Positions 36,413 to 45,394 of a stretch of 64,000 nucleotides of DNA are shown in pieces (position 1 is the stretch's first letter; every line of letters starts with the position of its first letter). The position numbers and the translations under genes are program-made. The DNA comes from Rhizobium sp. Root1220 (lineage in GTDB: Bacteria; Pseudomonadota; Alphaproteobacteria; Rhizobiales; Rhizobiaceae). Under the pieces are notes generated by a model. It was not told where the DNA came from. It saw only the letters and a list, made by a program, of their open reading frames with translations, and ran no database searches. The DNA lies in assembly GCF_001426265.1 (NCBI RefSeq), contig NZ_LMDG01000006.1, positions 1-64,000 on the forward strand. Reading direction: 5' to 3'.

Positions 36413-36452
36413 TGACGTTACATGAAGCTATTATGACAGATGGATGACGTTA
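36413..36452. promoter_or_regulatory. Direct repeats upstream of the importer operon
   Basis: TGACGTTA occurs at 36413-36420 and again at 36445-36452, 32 bases apart (about three helical turns), just upstream of the binding-protein gene. They are candidate sites for the RpiR-family regulator encoded next to it. Pattern seen; function inferred. Confidence 0.35.
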
Positions 36453-36550
36453 ATTTTCTTTGTATCGCAGGACTTTGGCGAGGATGTTTCGTTTGCGACA
36501 CATTTTTCATTCGAATCCGCGCCGTCATTATTTTGTTGTACTTGTTCCTC

Positions 36551-37465
36551 CTAACCAAGTTTGCGGAAAAGCCTGGTCTGTTCGAACAGGCCTTCAAGGG
36601 TTTTCATGCGTTCTTTCGTCGCGTCCCAGGTCGAGTTCTGGACGGCCTCGATCAGCGCTTCGACGATGAAGAGAGTGACGACAGAGGAATCCCAGGCAGA
36701 CGGCGCCTCGATCTGCACCCGGAACGTATGGCGAGCGAGCTTGGCTGCGGGCGAAGCCCACTGATCGGTGAAGACGATGATTTCGGCACCACTCTTCCTT
36801 GCGGCAGTCGCAAGGCTCACCATCTCCTGCTCGTAGCGGCGGATGTCGAAAATGATCAGCAAATCGCCGGGGTTCATGTTCAGAACATATTGCGGCCAGC
36901 TGCTGGAGTTCGATGACAGCAGGGCGGTGTTCGGACGGATCACTTGCATGTGCGTGAAAAAATACTCGGCAAGCGCACCGGTGATGCGTCCGCCTACGAA
37001 ATAAAGGCCGCGTTTCCGGTCAGAAAGCAGCGCGGCGACGCTGTCGAAAGTCGCGGTGTCCAGGCCGCTCAGCGTCTGGCGCAGATTGCCCATGATGGCA
37101 TCGGCGAAGCGGTTGAGGATATGCGTGCCGGGCGCATTCGATGCCCAGCGGTCATGCTTGGCGATGGGGTTCGATATCGTCGCCTCGACTTCCTGATGCA
37201 GGTGTGACTGGAAGTCGGGATATCCCTTAAAGCCAAGTTTCTGGACCATGCGCACGACTGTCGGCGTCGATACGCCGGCGTTTTCGGCAATAGTAGTGAT
37301 ACTCCCTAGTCCGGAGACCGGGTAGTTGTCCAACAGGCTCTCAGCCAACTGCTTCTCGGCGCGCGTCAGCATGCCAAAATGCGAGTGGATTACGTCCGAA
37401 ACGGTCTTCGACGCAGCAGTCACGCGATCTTGCTCCCCGGGATTGGTCTTGTGCCACTTTCCCAC
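36551..37465 (-). CDS. MurR/RpiR family transcriptional regulator
   Basis: Regulator of 304 residues: N-terminal HTH_6 domain (LTRAEKQLAESLLDNYPVSG, IAENAGVSTPTVVRMVQKLG) and C-terminal SIS domain (residues ~145-275, GLYFVGGRITGALAEYFFTH, DLLIIFDIRRYEQEMVSL, SGAEIIVFTDQWASP). SIS domains usually bind phosphosugars, but rhizobial members of this family also control amine and amino acid loci. It lies between the importer operon (same strand, downstream) and the divergent amidohydrolase-to-dehydrogenase genes, so it is the best candidate regulator of both arms. Confidence 0.85.
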   Translation of the reverse strand: MGKWHKTNPGEQDRVTAASKTVSDVIHSHFGMLTRAEKQLAESLLDNYPVSGLGSITTIAENAGVSTPTVVRMVQKLGFKGYPDFQSHLHQEVEATISNPIAKHDRWASNAPGTHILNRFADAIMGNLRQTLSGLDTATFDSVAALLSDRKRGLYFVGGRITGALAEYFFTHMQVIRPNTALLSSNSSSWPQYVLNMNPGDLLIIFDIRRYEQEMVSLATAARKSGAEIIVFTDQWASPAAKLARHTFRVQIEAPSAWDSSVVTLFIVEALIEAVQNSTWDATKERMKTLEGLFEQTRLFRKLG

Positions 37466-37493
37466 TCAAAGTTAACAACGCTGTCACAATCCA

Positions 37494-37508
37494 TGTCAAC
37501 AGTTGTCA
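37494..37508. promoter_or_regulatory. Near-palindrome in the RpiR/amidohydrolase gap
   Basis: TGTCAACAGTTGTCA is an imperfect 15-base palindrome between the divergent RpiR and amidohydrolase genes. It may be the autoregulatory operator. No experimental support is available from the sequence. Confidence 0.35.
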
Positions 37509-37599
37509 TGAAAAGAAAATTTCAGTGCGCGCTTGACAGGGCGGCAAAGCTGAAGAATTCTTTTCTTATAAATGATTTATTAACGGTCGGGATGCGCCT

Positions 37600-38370
37600 G
37601 TGGTGCCTGCTCAGTTCGAGGTGCTTAGCAAAGCGGATGGGGAATGCGTTGCGGTCGAACGACCGAACGGCAAGAGTTCGTTGCTTGTCGTCTGCGAGCA
37701 TGCCTCCAACGCTCTGCCCGAACGCTTCGGCACGCTTGGCCTTTCCGATGACGCCCTGAAAAGCCACATTGCATGGGATCCCGGCGCTTTGGCAGTTGCC
37801 CGTGGAATCTCCGAGGCGCTCGATGCGACGCTGATCTACCAGAGGTTTTCGCGGTTGATCTACGATTGCAACAGGCCTCCGGACGCTCCTGGCGCCATGC
37901 CCGAGAAGAGTGAAGTCTACGATGTTCCCGGCAACAGGCAGCTTAGCGCAGAAGAGCGCCACGCGCGGACTGAAGCGTTGTATGTTCCTTTCCACGATGC
38001 TATCCGGGCGCTGATTCGCGACCGCAAGGCGAGGGCGCAGGACACCGTGATCGCAACAGTCCACAGCTTCACTCCCATCTACCACGGCAAGCAGCGTGCC
38101 GTGGAGATCGGTATCCTGCATGACGAAGACAGCCGGTTTGCCGATGGCATGCTGACGGCCGCCGCCGGCTCGCCTCTCTATAAAATCGAACGCAACGAGC
38201 CCTATGGCCCGGCAGATGGCGTGACGCACACGCTCATCCTGCATGGGCTTTCGAACGGGCTACACAACGTAATGATCGAGGTCCGCAACGACCTCATCTC
38301 AGACCAAGCCGGCCAAGGGGTCGTGGCCGGCTATCTGACAGGGCTCATCCAGCAAAGCCTGGACGCCTGA
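37600..38370 (+). CDS. N-formylglutamate amidohydrolase family protein
   Basis: Zinc amidohydrolase of 256 residues. Family blocks are LLVVCEHASNALP (residues 27-39), SHIAWDPGALAVARGISEAL, SRLIYDCNRPP, TVIATVHSFTPIYHGKQRAVEIG and MIEVRNDLI near the end. The family reference activity removes formate from N-formylglutamate, the last step of one histidine-degradation route, but no hut genes occur here. In this cluster a role on a gamma-glutamyl or other N-substituted glutamate is more likely (inference). Start is GTG 37600 or GTG 37603; neither has a strong ribosome-binding site. Confidence 0.75.
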   Translation: MVPAQFEVLSKADGECVAVERPNGKSSLLVVCEHASNALPERFGTLGLSDDALKSHIAWDPGALAVARGISEALDATLIYQRFSRLIYDCNRPPDAPGAMPEKSEVYDVPGNRQLSAEERHARTEALYVPFHDAIRALIRDRKARAQDTVIATVHSFTPIYHGKQRAVEIGILHDEDSRFADGMLTAAAGSPLYKIERNEPYGPADGVTHTLILHGLSNGLHNVMIEVRNDLISDQAGQGVVAGYLTGLIQQSLDA

Positions 38371-38497
38371 CAACGAAAGATAAGACCCCAGGGAGCAGTT
38401 TAACTGCGATCCGCCCGTAGGCGAAAACGTCACGGGCACTTTTGGCACTGGACGATCTTCCGCAATTCCGCGGCTGATCGCTAAACAGGGGGAAGTC

Positions 38498-40045
38498 ATG
38501 TCCGATTACTCGGAACTCGACAAGAAACAGGATGTGCATGTCCTACACTCCATGGGCTATGCTCAGGAGCTGGAACGACGCATGAGCTCGTTCTCGAACT
38601 TTGCTGTCTCGTTTTCCATCATTTGCATCCTTTCCGGCGGGATCAACTCGCTGGCACAGGCGACCGCCGGCGCCGGCGGTGCGGCGATCGGCATCGGCTG
38701 GCCGCTCGGTTGCTTCGTCTCGCTGGTGTTTGCCGTGGCGATGGCTCAGATCAGCTCGGCTTACCCGACGGCTGGCGGCCTCTACCACTGGGGGTCGATC
38801 CTCGGCAATCGCTTTACCGGCTGGGTGACCGCCTGGTTTAACCTGCTCGGCCTTGTCACAGTTCTCGGCGCCATCAACGTCGGTACCTACTACTTCTTCA
38901 TGGGCTCCTTCGGCACGACCTATTTCGGGCTCGCGGACACCACGACCGTCCGTATCATCTTCCTGGTGATCATCACCGGCGCGCAGGCGCTCGTGAACCA
39001 CATGGGGATCGGTCTGACTGCGAAACTCACCGATTTTTCGGGTTATCTGATCTTCGCAACGGCTATCGTTCTGGCCGCGGTCTGCTTGCTGGCCGCGCCG
39101 TCCTACGATTTTGCACGTCTCTTCACCTTCGCCAACTATTCCGGCGAAGCGGGCGGCAACGTCTGGCCGGAAACGTCGGGCGCCTGGGTGTTCCTGCTCG
39201 GTCTGCTGCTGCCGATCTACACCATCACCGGCTACGACGCGTCGGCCCATACGTCGGAGGAAACGGTGAAAGCCGCTCATTCCGTGCCGCGCGGCATGGT
39301 TTCGTCCGTGCTGTGGTCGGCGCTCTTCGGCTACATCATGCTTTGCTCGTTCGTCATGATGCTGCCAAGCATGGACGATGCCGCCAAGCAGGGCTGGAAC
39401 GTGTTCTTCTGGGCGATGGACAGCCAGGTCAATCCTGTCGTCAAGGATCTGCTCTATTTCGCGATCCTGGTCAGCCAGTGGTTGTGCGGCCTGGCGACCG
39501 TCACCTCGGTTTCGCGCATGATCTTCGCCTTCTCGCGTGACGGTGGCCTGCCGGCATCCAAGGCGCTGGCCAAGGTCAGCCCGAAGTATCGTACGCCGGT
39601 TGCTGCGATCTGGACGGGTTCGATCCTCGCGGTTCTGTTCGTCTGGGGTTCGTCGCTCGTCTCTATCGGTGATACGCCGGTTTACACGATCGTCGTGTCG
39701 TGCACGGTCATCTTCCTGTTCTTCTCTTTCGCGATCCCGATCACGCTCGGCCTTTTCGCGTGGGGTACGTCGAAGTGGGATAAGATGGGTCCGTGGAACA
39801 TCGGCGAAGGGATGTTCAAGCTGTTCTCGGTTCTCTCGATACTTGCGATGATCCTGATCTTCGTGCTCGGCGTTCAGCCGCCGAACGAGTGGGCGCTATA
39901 CATCACCGTGGGCTTCCTGGTGCTGACGGCGATCGTGTGGTTCGGCTTCGAAAGCCGTCGCTTCAAGGGTCCGCCGATCGGCGATGAGGTCGCACGTCGG
40001 CAAGCAGAGATTGCAGCTGCCGAGAAAGCCGTTGGCGAAGGCTAG
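38498..40045 (+). CDS. APC-family amino acid/amine permease
   Basis: Inner-membrane secondary transporter of 515 residues with about 12 hydrophobic segments. The first, FSNFAVSFSIICILSGGINS, contains the glycine-rich unwound helix of APC carriers; GGLYHWGSIL, PIYTITGYDASAHTSEET and VSRMIFAFSRDGGLPASKAL are further family marks. ATG 38498 follows GGGGGAAG. Related carriers take up gamma-aminobutyrate, putrescine or ethanolamine. It is separated from the ligase gene by a hairpin, so expression may be partly independent. Confidence 0.88.
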   Translation: MSDYSELDKKQDVHVLHSMGYAQELERRMSSFSNFAVSFSIICILSGGINSLAQATAGAGGAAIGIGWPLGCFVSLVFAVAMAQISSAYPTAGGLYHWGSILGNRFTGWVTAWFNLLGLVTVLGAINVGTYYFFMGSFGTTYFGLADTTTVRIIFLVIITGAQALVNHMGIGLTAKLTDFSGYLIFATAIVLAAVCLLAAPSYDFARLFTFANYSGEAGGNVWPETSGAWVFLLGLLLPIYTITGYDASAHTSEETVKAAHSVPRGMVSSVLWSALFGYIMLCSFVMMLPSMDDAAKQGWNVFFWAMDSQVNPVVKDLLYFAILVSQWLCGLATVTSVSRMIFAFSRDGGLPASKALAKVSPKYRTPVAAIWTGSILAVLFVWGSSLVSIGDTPVYTIVVSCTVIFLFFSFAIPITLGLFAWGTSKWDKMGPWNIGEGMFKLFSVLSILAMILIFVLGVQPPNEWALYITVGFLVLTAIVWFGFESRRFKGPPIGDEVARRQAEIAAAEKAVGEG

Positions 40046-40070
40046 GCTCGAGCTCACTTCTGTAAAACCG

Positions 40071-40096
40071 CGGGGCCGCCATCGCGGCCCCGTTTC
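40071..40096 (+). terminator. Hairpin between permease and ligase genes
   Basis: CGGGGCCGC (40071-40079) pairs with GCGGCCCCG (40084-40092) and is followed by TTT. A short T-run suggests partial termination within the cluster. Confidence 0.6.
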
Positions 40097-40194
40097 CCGG
40101 ATCAACGAAAACGCATCGGGGGAAGCTGGTGAGTTTCACGCATGCCCTTTCGTTGGCCCGATATTTTCCAGTTCAAGATTCAGGCGGATTCAAT

Positions 40195-41562
40195 ATGAGC
40201 ATCTATACTCTCGACGATCTCAAGCAGGATGTTGCTGACGGGCGCATCGATACGGTTCTGGCATGCCAGGTGGACATGCAGGGCCGCTTGATGGGCAAGC
40301 GCTTCCAGGCCGAATACTTCCTCGAGAGCGCGTGGAAGGAAACGCATAGCTGCAACTATCTCGTTGCCACCGACATGGAGATGGAAACCGTCTCCGGCTA
40401 CAAGGCGACGAGCTGGGAAAAGGGCTATGGCGATTATACCATGAAGCCGGACCTTTCGACGCTGCGCCGCATTCCATGGCTAGAGGGTACGGCGCTTGTG
40501 CTCTGCGACCTGCTTGACCACCACACCCATGAAGAAGTGCCGCATTCGCCGCGCGCGATTCTGAAGAAGCAGGTCAAGCGGCTCGAGGACATGGGCATGA
40601 AGGCCTTCATGGCTTCGGAGCTGGAATTCTTCCTGTTCGATCAGACCTATGAATCCGCGCACACGTCCGGCTACCGGAACCTGAAACTCGCCAGCGCCTA
40701 CAACGAGGACTACCACATCTTCCAGACGACCAAGGAAGAGGAGGTCATGCGGGCGATCCGTACCGGGCTTCAGGGCGCGGGCATTCCCGTTGAGAATTCC
40801 AAGGGCGAGGCGTCCGCCGGCCAGGAGGAAATCAACGTTCGCTATGCCGATGCACTCACCATGGCCGATCGTCATGCTATCATCAAGAACGGCTGCAAGG
40901 AGATTGCCTGGTCGAAGGGCAAGGCAATCACGTTTCTAGCAAAGTGGCACTACAATGCCGCGGGCAGTTCGTCGCATGTCCATCAGTCGCTTTGGAGCGC
41001 GGACGGCAAGACCTCGTTGTTTGCCGACGACAATGGCAAATACGGCATGTCGCCGCTGATGGAAAACTACATTGCCGGCCTTCTCGCGCATGCCAGCGAA
41101 ATCACCTATTTTCTGGCGCCCTATATCAATTCTTACAAGCGCTTCATGGCCGGGACATTCGCGCCGACCAAGGCGATCTGGAGCAAGGACAACCGCACTG
41201 CCGGCTACCGTCTGTGCGGCGATGGCACCAAGGCGATCCGTATCGAGTGCCGCGTCGGCGGCTCCGACCTTAATCCGTATCTCGCTTTCGCCGCGCTGCT
41301 CGCCGCAGGCATCAATGGCATCGAGAACAAGATGGAACTCGAAGCACCGTTCGTCGGCGACGCCTACGGCGCACGACGCGTTCGGGAAATTCCGCGGACG
41401 TTGCGGGCTGCGACGACGACGATGACCAAGTCGAAGATGCTGCGCAACGCCTTCGGCGATGACGTCATCGATCACTACACCCGCGCTGCCGAATGGGAGC
41501 AGGAAGAGTACGATCGTCGCATCACCGACTGGGAAGTGGCGCGCGGTTTCGAAAGAGCATAA
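40195..41562 (+). CDS. Glutamine synthetase-family gamma-glutamyl ligase
   Basis: Type I glutamine-synthetase fold, 455 residues. Catalytic-barrel blocks are SELEFFLFDQTY, AGQEEINVRYADALTMADRH, FLAKWHYNAAGSSSHVHQSL, FAPTKAIWSKDNRTAGYR and CRVGGSDLNPYLAFAALLAAG. Absence of the normal GlnA context and the neighbouring dehydrogenases point to a PuuA/IpuC-like enzyme that joins glutamate to an amine with ATP rather than to ammonia. I start at ATG 40195 (MSIYTLDDL), the usual beginning for this subfamily; a GTG at 40129 with GGGGGAAG is an alternative. Substrate not determinable from sequence. Confidence 0.8.
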   Translation: MSIYTLDDLKQDVADGRIDTVLACQVDMQGRLMGKRFQAEYFLESAWKETHSCNYLVATDMEMETVSGYKATSWEKGYGDYTMKPDLSTLRRIPWLEGTALVLCDLLDHHTHEEVPHSPRAILKKQVKRLEDMGMKAFMASELEFFLFDQTYESAHTSGYRNLKLASAYNEDYHIFQTTKEEEVMRAIRTGLQGAGIPVENSKGEASAGQEEINVRYADALTMADRHAIIKNGCKEIAWSKGKAITFLAKWHYNAAGSSSHVHQSLWSADGKTSLFADDNGKYGMSPLMENYIAGLLAHASEITYFLAPYINSYKRFMAGTFAPTKAIWSKDNRTAGYRLCGDGTKAIRIECRVGGSDLNPYLAFAALLAAGINGIENKMELEAPFVGDAYGARRVREIPRTLRAATTTMTKSKMLRNAFGDDVIDHYTRAAEWEQEEYDRRITDWEVARGFERA

Positions 41563-41669
41563 TAGGCGTAGCCAAGAGCGTCCGCATCCCGTCATACGAT
41601 CTCCATATCTTGCGAGATTGTTTGCAGGGTGCGGCCGGTTTCGGCTCGCGAAAAGATAGGAAGGTGATC

Positions 41670-43055
41670 ATGGGAATGATCCAATGCATTTCGCCGATCG
41701 ATGGATCGGTCTACGCCGAGCGTCCGGCACTGTCGCTGGACGCCGCGAAGGAAGTCGTGGCGCGTGCACGCAAGGCGCAGAAGTCCTGGGCGAAGCGGCC
41801 GCTCGAGGACCGCGTTCAGTTGGTGCTGAAGGGCGCCGCGCGGTTGAACGAGATGTCCGATGTCGTCGTGCCGGAGCTTGCCTGGCAGATGGGCCGACCG
41901 ATCCGCTACGGAGGCGAGTACAAGGGCTTCAACGAGCGATCCAACTACGTCGCCTCGATCGCAGCCGATGCGCTGGCGCCGCTTGTTGTCGAGGAAAGCG
42001 ACAAGTTCGAGCGCCGCATCGAGCGCGAGGCCCATGGTGTGGTCTTCGTCGTGGCGCCGTGGAACTATCCCTACATGACAGCGATCAATACGATCGCGCC
42101 GGCGCTGATGGCTGGCAATACGGTTGTTCTCAAGCATGCTTCGCAGACCCTTGTGGTCGGCGAGCGGCTGGTTCAGGCCTTCGTCGAGGCGGGTGTTCCC
42201 GAAGATGTTTTCCAGAACGTGTTCCTCGATCACGAGACGACATCGGCGCTGATCGCCGCCGGCAGCTTCAATTTCGTCAACTTCACCGGTTCGGTCGAAG
42301 GCGGACGCTCGATGGAGCGTGCGGCGGCCGGCACGTTTACCGGGCTTGGTCTCGAGCTTGGCGGCAAGGATCCGGGCTACGTCATGGGAGATGCCGACCT
42401 CGATGCGGCTGTCGATACGCTGATGGACGGCGCGACCTACAATTCCGGCCAGTGCTGCTGCGGCATCGAGCGCATCTACGTGCATGAATCGCTCTACGAC
42501 AGCTTCGTCGAGAAGTCGGTCGCCTGGGTATCGAACTACAAGCTCGGCAATCCGCTCGATCCGGAAACCTCGCTCGGGCCGATGGCTCACAAGCGCTTCG
42601 CCAAGGTCGTGCGCGAGCAGATCGCCGATGCCGTCTCCAAGGGTGCTAAGGCTCTGGTCGATTCCAAGCTGTTCCCGCAGGACGATGGCGGCGCCTATCT
42701 GGCCCCACAAATCCTCGTCAACGTCGACCACTCGATGGCCTTCATGCGCGAAGAAACCTTCGGTCCGGCCGTCGGGATCATGAAGGTGAAGAGTGACGAC
42801 GAGGCAATCGCCCTGATGAACGACAGCCAGTATGGGCTGACGGCATCGCTCTGGACGCAAGATGCGGAACGGGCAGGGCGGCTTGGTCGCGAGATCGAAA
42901 CCGGCACTGTGTTCATGAACCGCGCGGACTATCTCGATCCGGCGCTGTGCTGGACCGGTGTCAAGGAAACCGGCCGTGGTGGCTCGCTGTCGATCATCGG
43001 CTTCCAGAACCTGACGCGTCCGAAATCCTACCATCTGAAGAAAGTCACAGCATGA
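41670..43055 (+). CDS. Aldehyde dehydrogenase
   Basis: NAD(P)-dependent aldehyde dehydrogenase, 461 residues. Oxyanion Asn in VVAPWNYPYM, cofactor loop NFTGSVEGGRSM, general-base Glu in GLELGGKDPGYV, catalytic Cys in NSGQCCCGIERIYV and the closing EETFGPAVGIMKV are all present. ATG 41670 has AGGAAGGTG upstream. It is somewhat shorter than the common 480-500. The ATG of the next gene overlaps its stop (ATGA at 43052-43055), tying it to the iron alcohol dehydrogenase. It likely oxidises a gamma-glutamylamino-aldehyde to the acid (inference). Confidence 0.88.
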   Translation: MGMIQCISPIDGSVYAERPALSLDAAKEVVARARKAQKSWAKRPLEDRVQLVLKGAARLNEMSDVVVPELAWQMGRPIRYGGEYKGFNERSNYVASIAADALAPLVVEESDKFERRIEREAHGVVFVVAPWNYPYMTAINTIAPALMAGNTVVLKHASQTLVVGERLVQAFVEAGVPEDVFQNVFLDHETTSALIAAGSFNFVNFTGSVEGGRSMERAAAGTFTGLGLELGGKDPGYVMGDADLDAAVDTLMDGATYNSGQCCCGIERIYVHESLYDSFVEKSVAWVSNYKLGNPLDPETSLGPMAHKRFAKVVREQIADAVSKGAKALVDSKLFPQDDGGAYLAPQILVNVDHSMAFMREETFGPAVGIMKVKSDDEAIALMNDSQYGLTASLWTQDAERAGRLGREIETGTVFMNRADYLDPALCWTGVKETGRGGSLSIIGFQNLTRPKSYHLKKVTA

Positions 43056-44203
43056 GCAGCAACATCACAGCCAACTGGAGCTATCCGACCGCCTTCAAGC
43101 TCGGCCGTGGCCGCATCAAGGAACTGGCGGATGCCTGCAAGAGCCTCGGCATCAAGAAACCGTTGCTGATCACCGATCGCGGCGTTGCGTCGATGGCGAT
43201 CACCAAGACCGCGCTCGACATCCTTGAAGATGCCGGTCTCGGCCGTGCGATCTTCGCCGACGTCGATCCGAATCCGAATGAAAAGAACCTCGACGCGGGC
43301 GTCAAGGCGTTCAAGGATGGCGGCCACGATGGCGTGGTCGCCTTCGGCGGCGGTTCGGGCCTCGATCTCGGCAAGTGCGTGGCCTTCATGGCCGGCCAAA
43401 CCCGGCCTGTCTGGGACTTCGAGGATATTGGCGATTGGTGGACACGGGCGAGCGTTGAGGGCATCGCGCCGATCGTGGCCGTGCCGACGACGGCGGGCAC
43501 CGGCTCGGAAGTCGGCCGCGCCAGCGTCATCACCAATTCCGAAACGCATGTGAAGAAGATCATCTTCCATCCGAAGTTCCTGCCGGGTGTCGTCATCGCT
43601 GATCCGGAACTGACGGTCGGGATGCCCAAGGTCATCACGGCGGGCACCGGCATGGATGCCTTCGCGCATTGCCTGGAAGCCTATTCCTCGCCATTCTTCC
43701 ATCCTATGTCTGCCGGTATCGCGCTGGAGGGCATGCGGCTGGTCAAGGAATACCTGCCGCGCGCCTACAAGGAAGGCACGGATCTTGAAGCCCGCGCCAA
43801 CATGATGGCAGCCGCCGCCATGGGCGCGGTCGCATTCCAGAAGGGACTCGGCGCCATCCACGCGTTGTCGCATCCCATCGGTGCCGTCTACAACACCCAC
43901 CACGGCATGACCAATGCTGTCGTCATGCCGGCAGTACTTCGCTTCAACCGTTCGGCGATCGAAGACAAGATCGCGCGGGCGGCGGCCTATCTCGGCATCT
44001 CCGGCGGTTTCGACGGTTTCTATGATTATGTGCTGCGGCTGCGCGCCGAGCTTGGCGTACCGCAGAATCTGTCGGCAATGGGAATCACCCCCGATCGCAT
44101 CGACGAGCTTTCGGCGATGGCCATCGAGGACCCAAGCGCCGGCGGCAACCCGGTGGCGTTAACACTTGAGAACACCAAGATGCTTTTCAAGGATTGCTTC
44201 TGA
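43052..44203 (+). CDS. Iron-containing alcohol dehydrogenase
   Basis: Group III alcohol dehydrogenase, 383 residues. Cofactor loop VAFGGGSGLDLGKCVAF, PTTAGTGSEVGRAS, and metal ligands in AGTGMDAFAHCLEAYSS (Asp and first His) and HALSHPIGAVYNTHHG (two further His) are intact. It starts inside the aldehyde dehydrogenase stop codon, the tightest coupling in the cluster, so the two probably catalyse consecutive alcohol-to-aldehyde-to-acid oxidation. Followed directly by a strong terminator, which marks the end of the cluster. Confidence 0.88.
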   Translation: MSSNITANWSYPTAFKLGRGRIKELADACKSLGIKKPLLITDRGVASMAITKTALDILEDAGLGRAIFADVDPNPNEKNLDAGVKAFKDGGHDGVVAFGGGSGLDLGKCVAFMAGQTRPVWDFEDIGDWWTRASVEGIAPIVAVPTTAGTGSEVGRASVITNSETHVKKIIFHPKFLPGVVIADPELTVGMPKVITAGTGMDAFAHCLEAYSSPFFHPMSAGIALEGMRLVKEYLPRAYKEGTDLEARANMMAAAAMGAVAFQKGLGAIHALSHPIGAVYNTHHGMTNAVVMPAVLRFNRSAIEDKIARAAAYLGISGGFDGFYDYVLRLRAELGVPQNLSAMGITPDRIDELSAMAIEDPSAGGNPVALTLENTKMLFKDCF

Positions 44204-44227
44204 GACAAAAGGCGGACCTGAAAACTC

Positions 44228-44260
44228 GCCCGGAAAGCTCTGGCTTTCCGGGCTTTTTTG
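44228..44260 (+). terminator. Strong intrinsic terminator
   Basis: GCCCGGAAAGC (44228-44238) pairs perfectly with GCTTTCCGGGC (44243-44253) and is followed by TTTTTT, 25 bases after the alcohol dehydrogenase stop. Confidence 0.92.
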
Positions 44261-44343
44261 TTTCTGGAATGCACACGCTTCTTCGATTTTCGCGGGGCTG
44301 CAAGAAATGTCAGCCGCAATTTCGGTGGCCATGTTTAGATATT

Positions 44344-44373
44344 GTTAACCATGTTTGGAAAGGATGGGTTAAC
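44344..44373. promoter_or_regulatory. Inverted GTTAACCAT repeat upstream of ParA-like gene
   Basis: GTTAACCAT (44344-44352) faces ATGGGTTAAC (44364-44373), an inverted pair with a one-base difference, 70 bases upstream of the ParA-like gene. TTAACCAT also resembles a CtrA half-site. Function is speculative. Confidence 0.35.
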
Positions 44374-44442
44374 GCACGATGATTTTGACAGTGTGCGACA
44401 GAGCCACAACAGGCTCGCGACATCTCCCTTCGAGGATCGAAC

Positions 44443-45156
44443 ATGCCAGTCATCACATTTGCAAACACCAAGGGTGGAGCCGGCAAGACAACGGCGGTTC
44501 TGCTTCTCGCCACCGAGCTCGCGCACAAGGGTTACCGGGTAACGATCCTCGATGCCGATCCGCAGCACTGGATTTCGCGATGGCATGAAATCTCCGGCGA
44601 TGTTCCCAATGTTTCGGTGATCGATTTTGTGACTTCTGCATCGCTGCCACTGCACATCTCCGAAAACAAACAGAATACCGATTACTTTATCGTCGACCTG
44701 CCGGGTGCGCGAAATCCGCTCCTCGCCACGGCGATCGGCCTCTCCGACCACGTGCTTATCCCCATACAGGGATGCGCGATGGACGCGCGCGGCGGCGCGC
44801 AGGTTCTTGAGCTGTTGCAATATCTCGACGAGAAGGCAGGCATTAAGATCGCGCATTCCGTCGTCCTGACACGCGTCAACTCCATGGTGACGACCCGTGC
44901 GCTTTCCCTCGTCAAGTCGCTGCTCAGCGAACGCCACGTACCGGTTCTCGACACCGCCATCATCGAACGTTCGGCTTTCCGGGATCTGTTCGATTGCGGT
45001 GGCACGTTGCATTCCATGGATCCGAGCCGCGTCAGCAACCTTGACAAGGCGCGTGAGAACGCGCTCTGTTTTGTCGAGGAAATGATGCTCAAGTTACCCG
45101 TGAAGCTTCCGGTTGCGGTACGCCTCTCCGGTCTGCTGATGCGTGACGCGGCCTAA
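44443..45156 (+). CDS. Orphan ParA-family ATPase
   Basis: Deviant-Walker ATPase of 237 residues: NTKGGAGKTTAVL (residues 7-19), ILDADPQHWISRWHE and YFIVDLPGAR. It resembles the short ParA proteins such as VirC1 and lacks a DNA-binding N-terminal extension. No parB, parS-like array or replication gene is adjacent, and it has its own promoter region and terminator. A role in positioning a cellular cargo is more likely than in plasmid partition, but no partner is visible here. Confidence 0.85.
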   Translation: MPVITFANTKGGAGKTTAVLLLATELAHKGYRVTILDADPQHWISRWHEISGDVPNVSVIDFVTSASLPLHISENKQNTDYFIVDLPGARNPLLATAIGLSDHVLIPIQGCAMDARGGAQVLELLQYLDEKAGIKIAHSVVLTRVNSMVTTRALSLVKSLLSERHVPVLDTAIIERSAFRDLFDCGGTLHSMDPSRVSNLDKARENALCFVEEMMLKLPVKLPVAVRLSGLLMRDAA

Positions 45157-45173
45157 ATCCTGCGAATTGAAAG

Positions 45174-45204
45174 AAGCGCCGCGGCTGTTTCGCGGCGCTT
45201 TTGC
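45174..45204 (+). terminator. Terminator of the ParA-like gene
   Basis: AAGCGCCGCG (45174-45183) pairs with CGCGGCGCTT (45191-45200), followed by TTGC, 17 bases after the stop. Confidence 0.85.
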
Positions 45205-45394
45205 TTTGTCAGGACGGCCTGGCGATGCATTCTCTCTGGCATGGAATTCCGGTGCCGTTTCTGCCGTGCCCGACCTGATATGTCAGGCCGGGCGGGGTGC
45301 TGTCATCGACGAGAACCTTCTTGCCATAAGCGGTCCTACCCGAACCGAATTCCGCCGTCCGCAGGTTGAGTTGATGACGAGGGTTAGGCTTGCC

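Noticed and set aside
37600..44203. Standard putrescine Puu pathway
   Set aside because: PuuB (FAD oxidase) and PuuD (gamma-glutamyl hydrolase of class I amidotransferase type) are missing, and an iron alcohol dehydrogenase and a different amidohydrolase are present instead.
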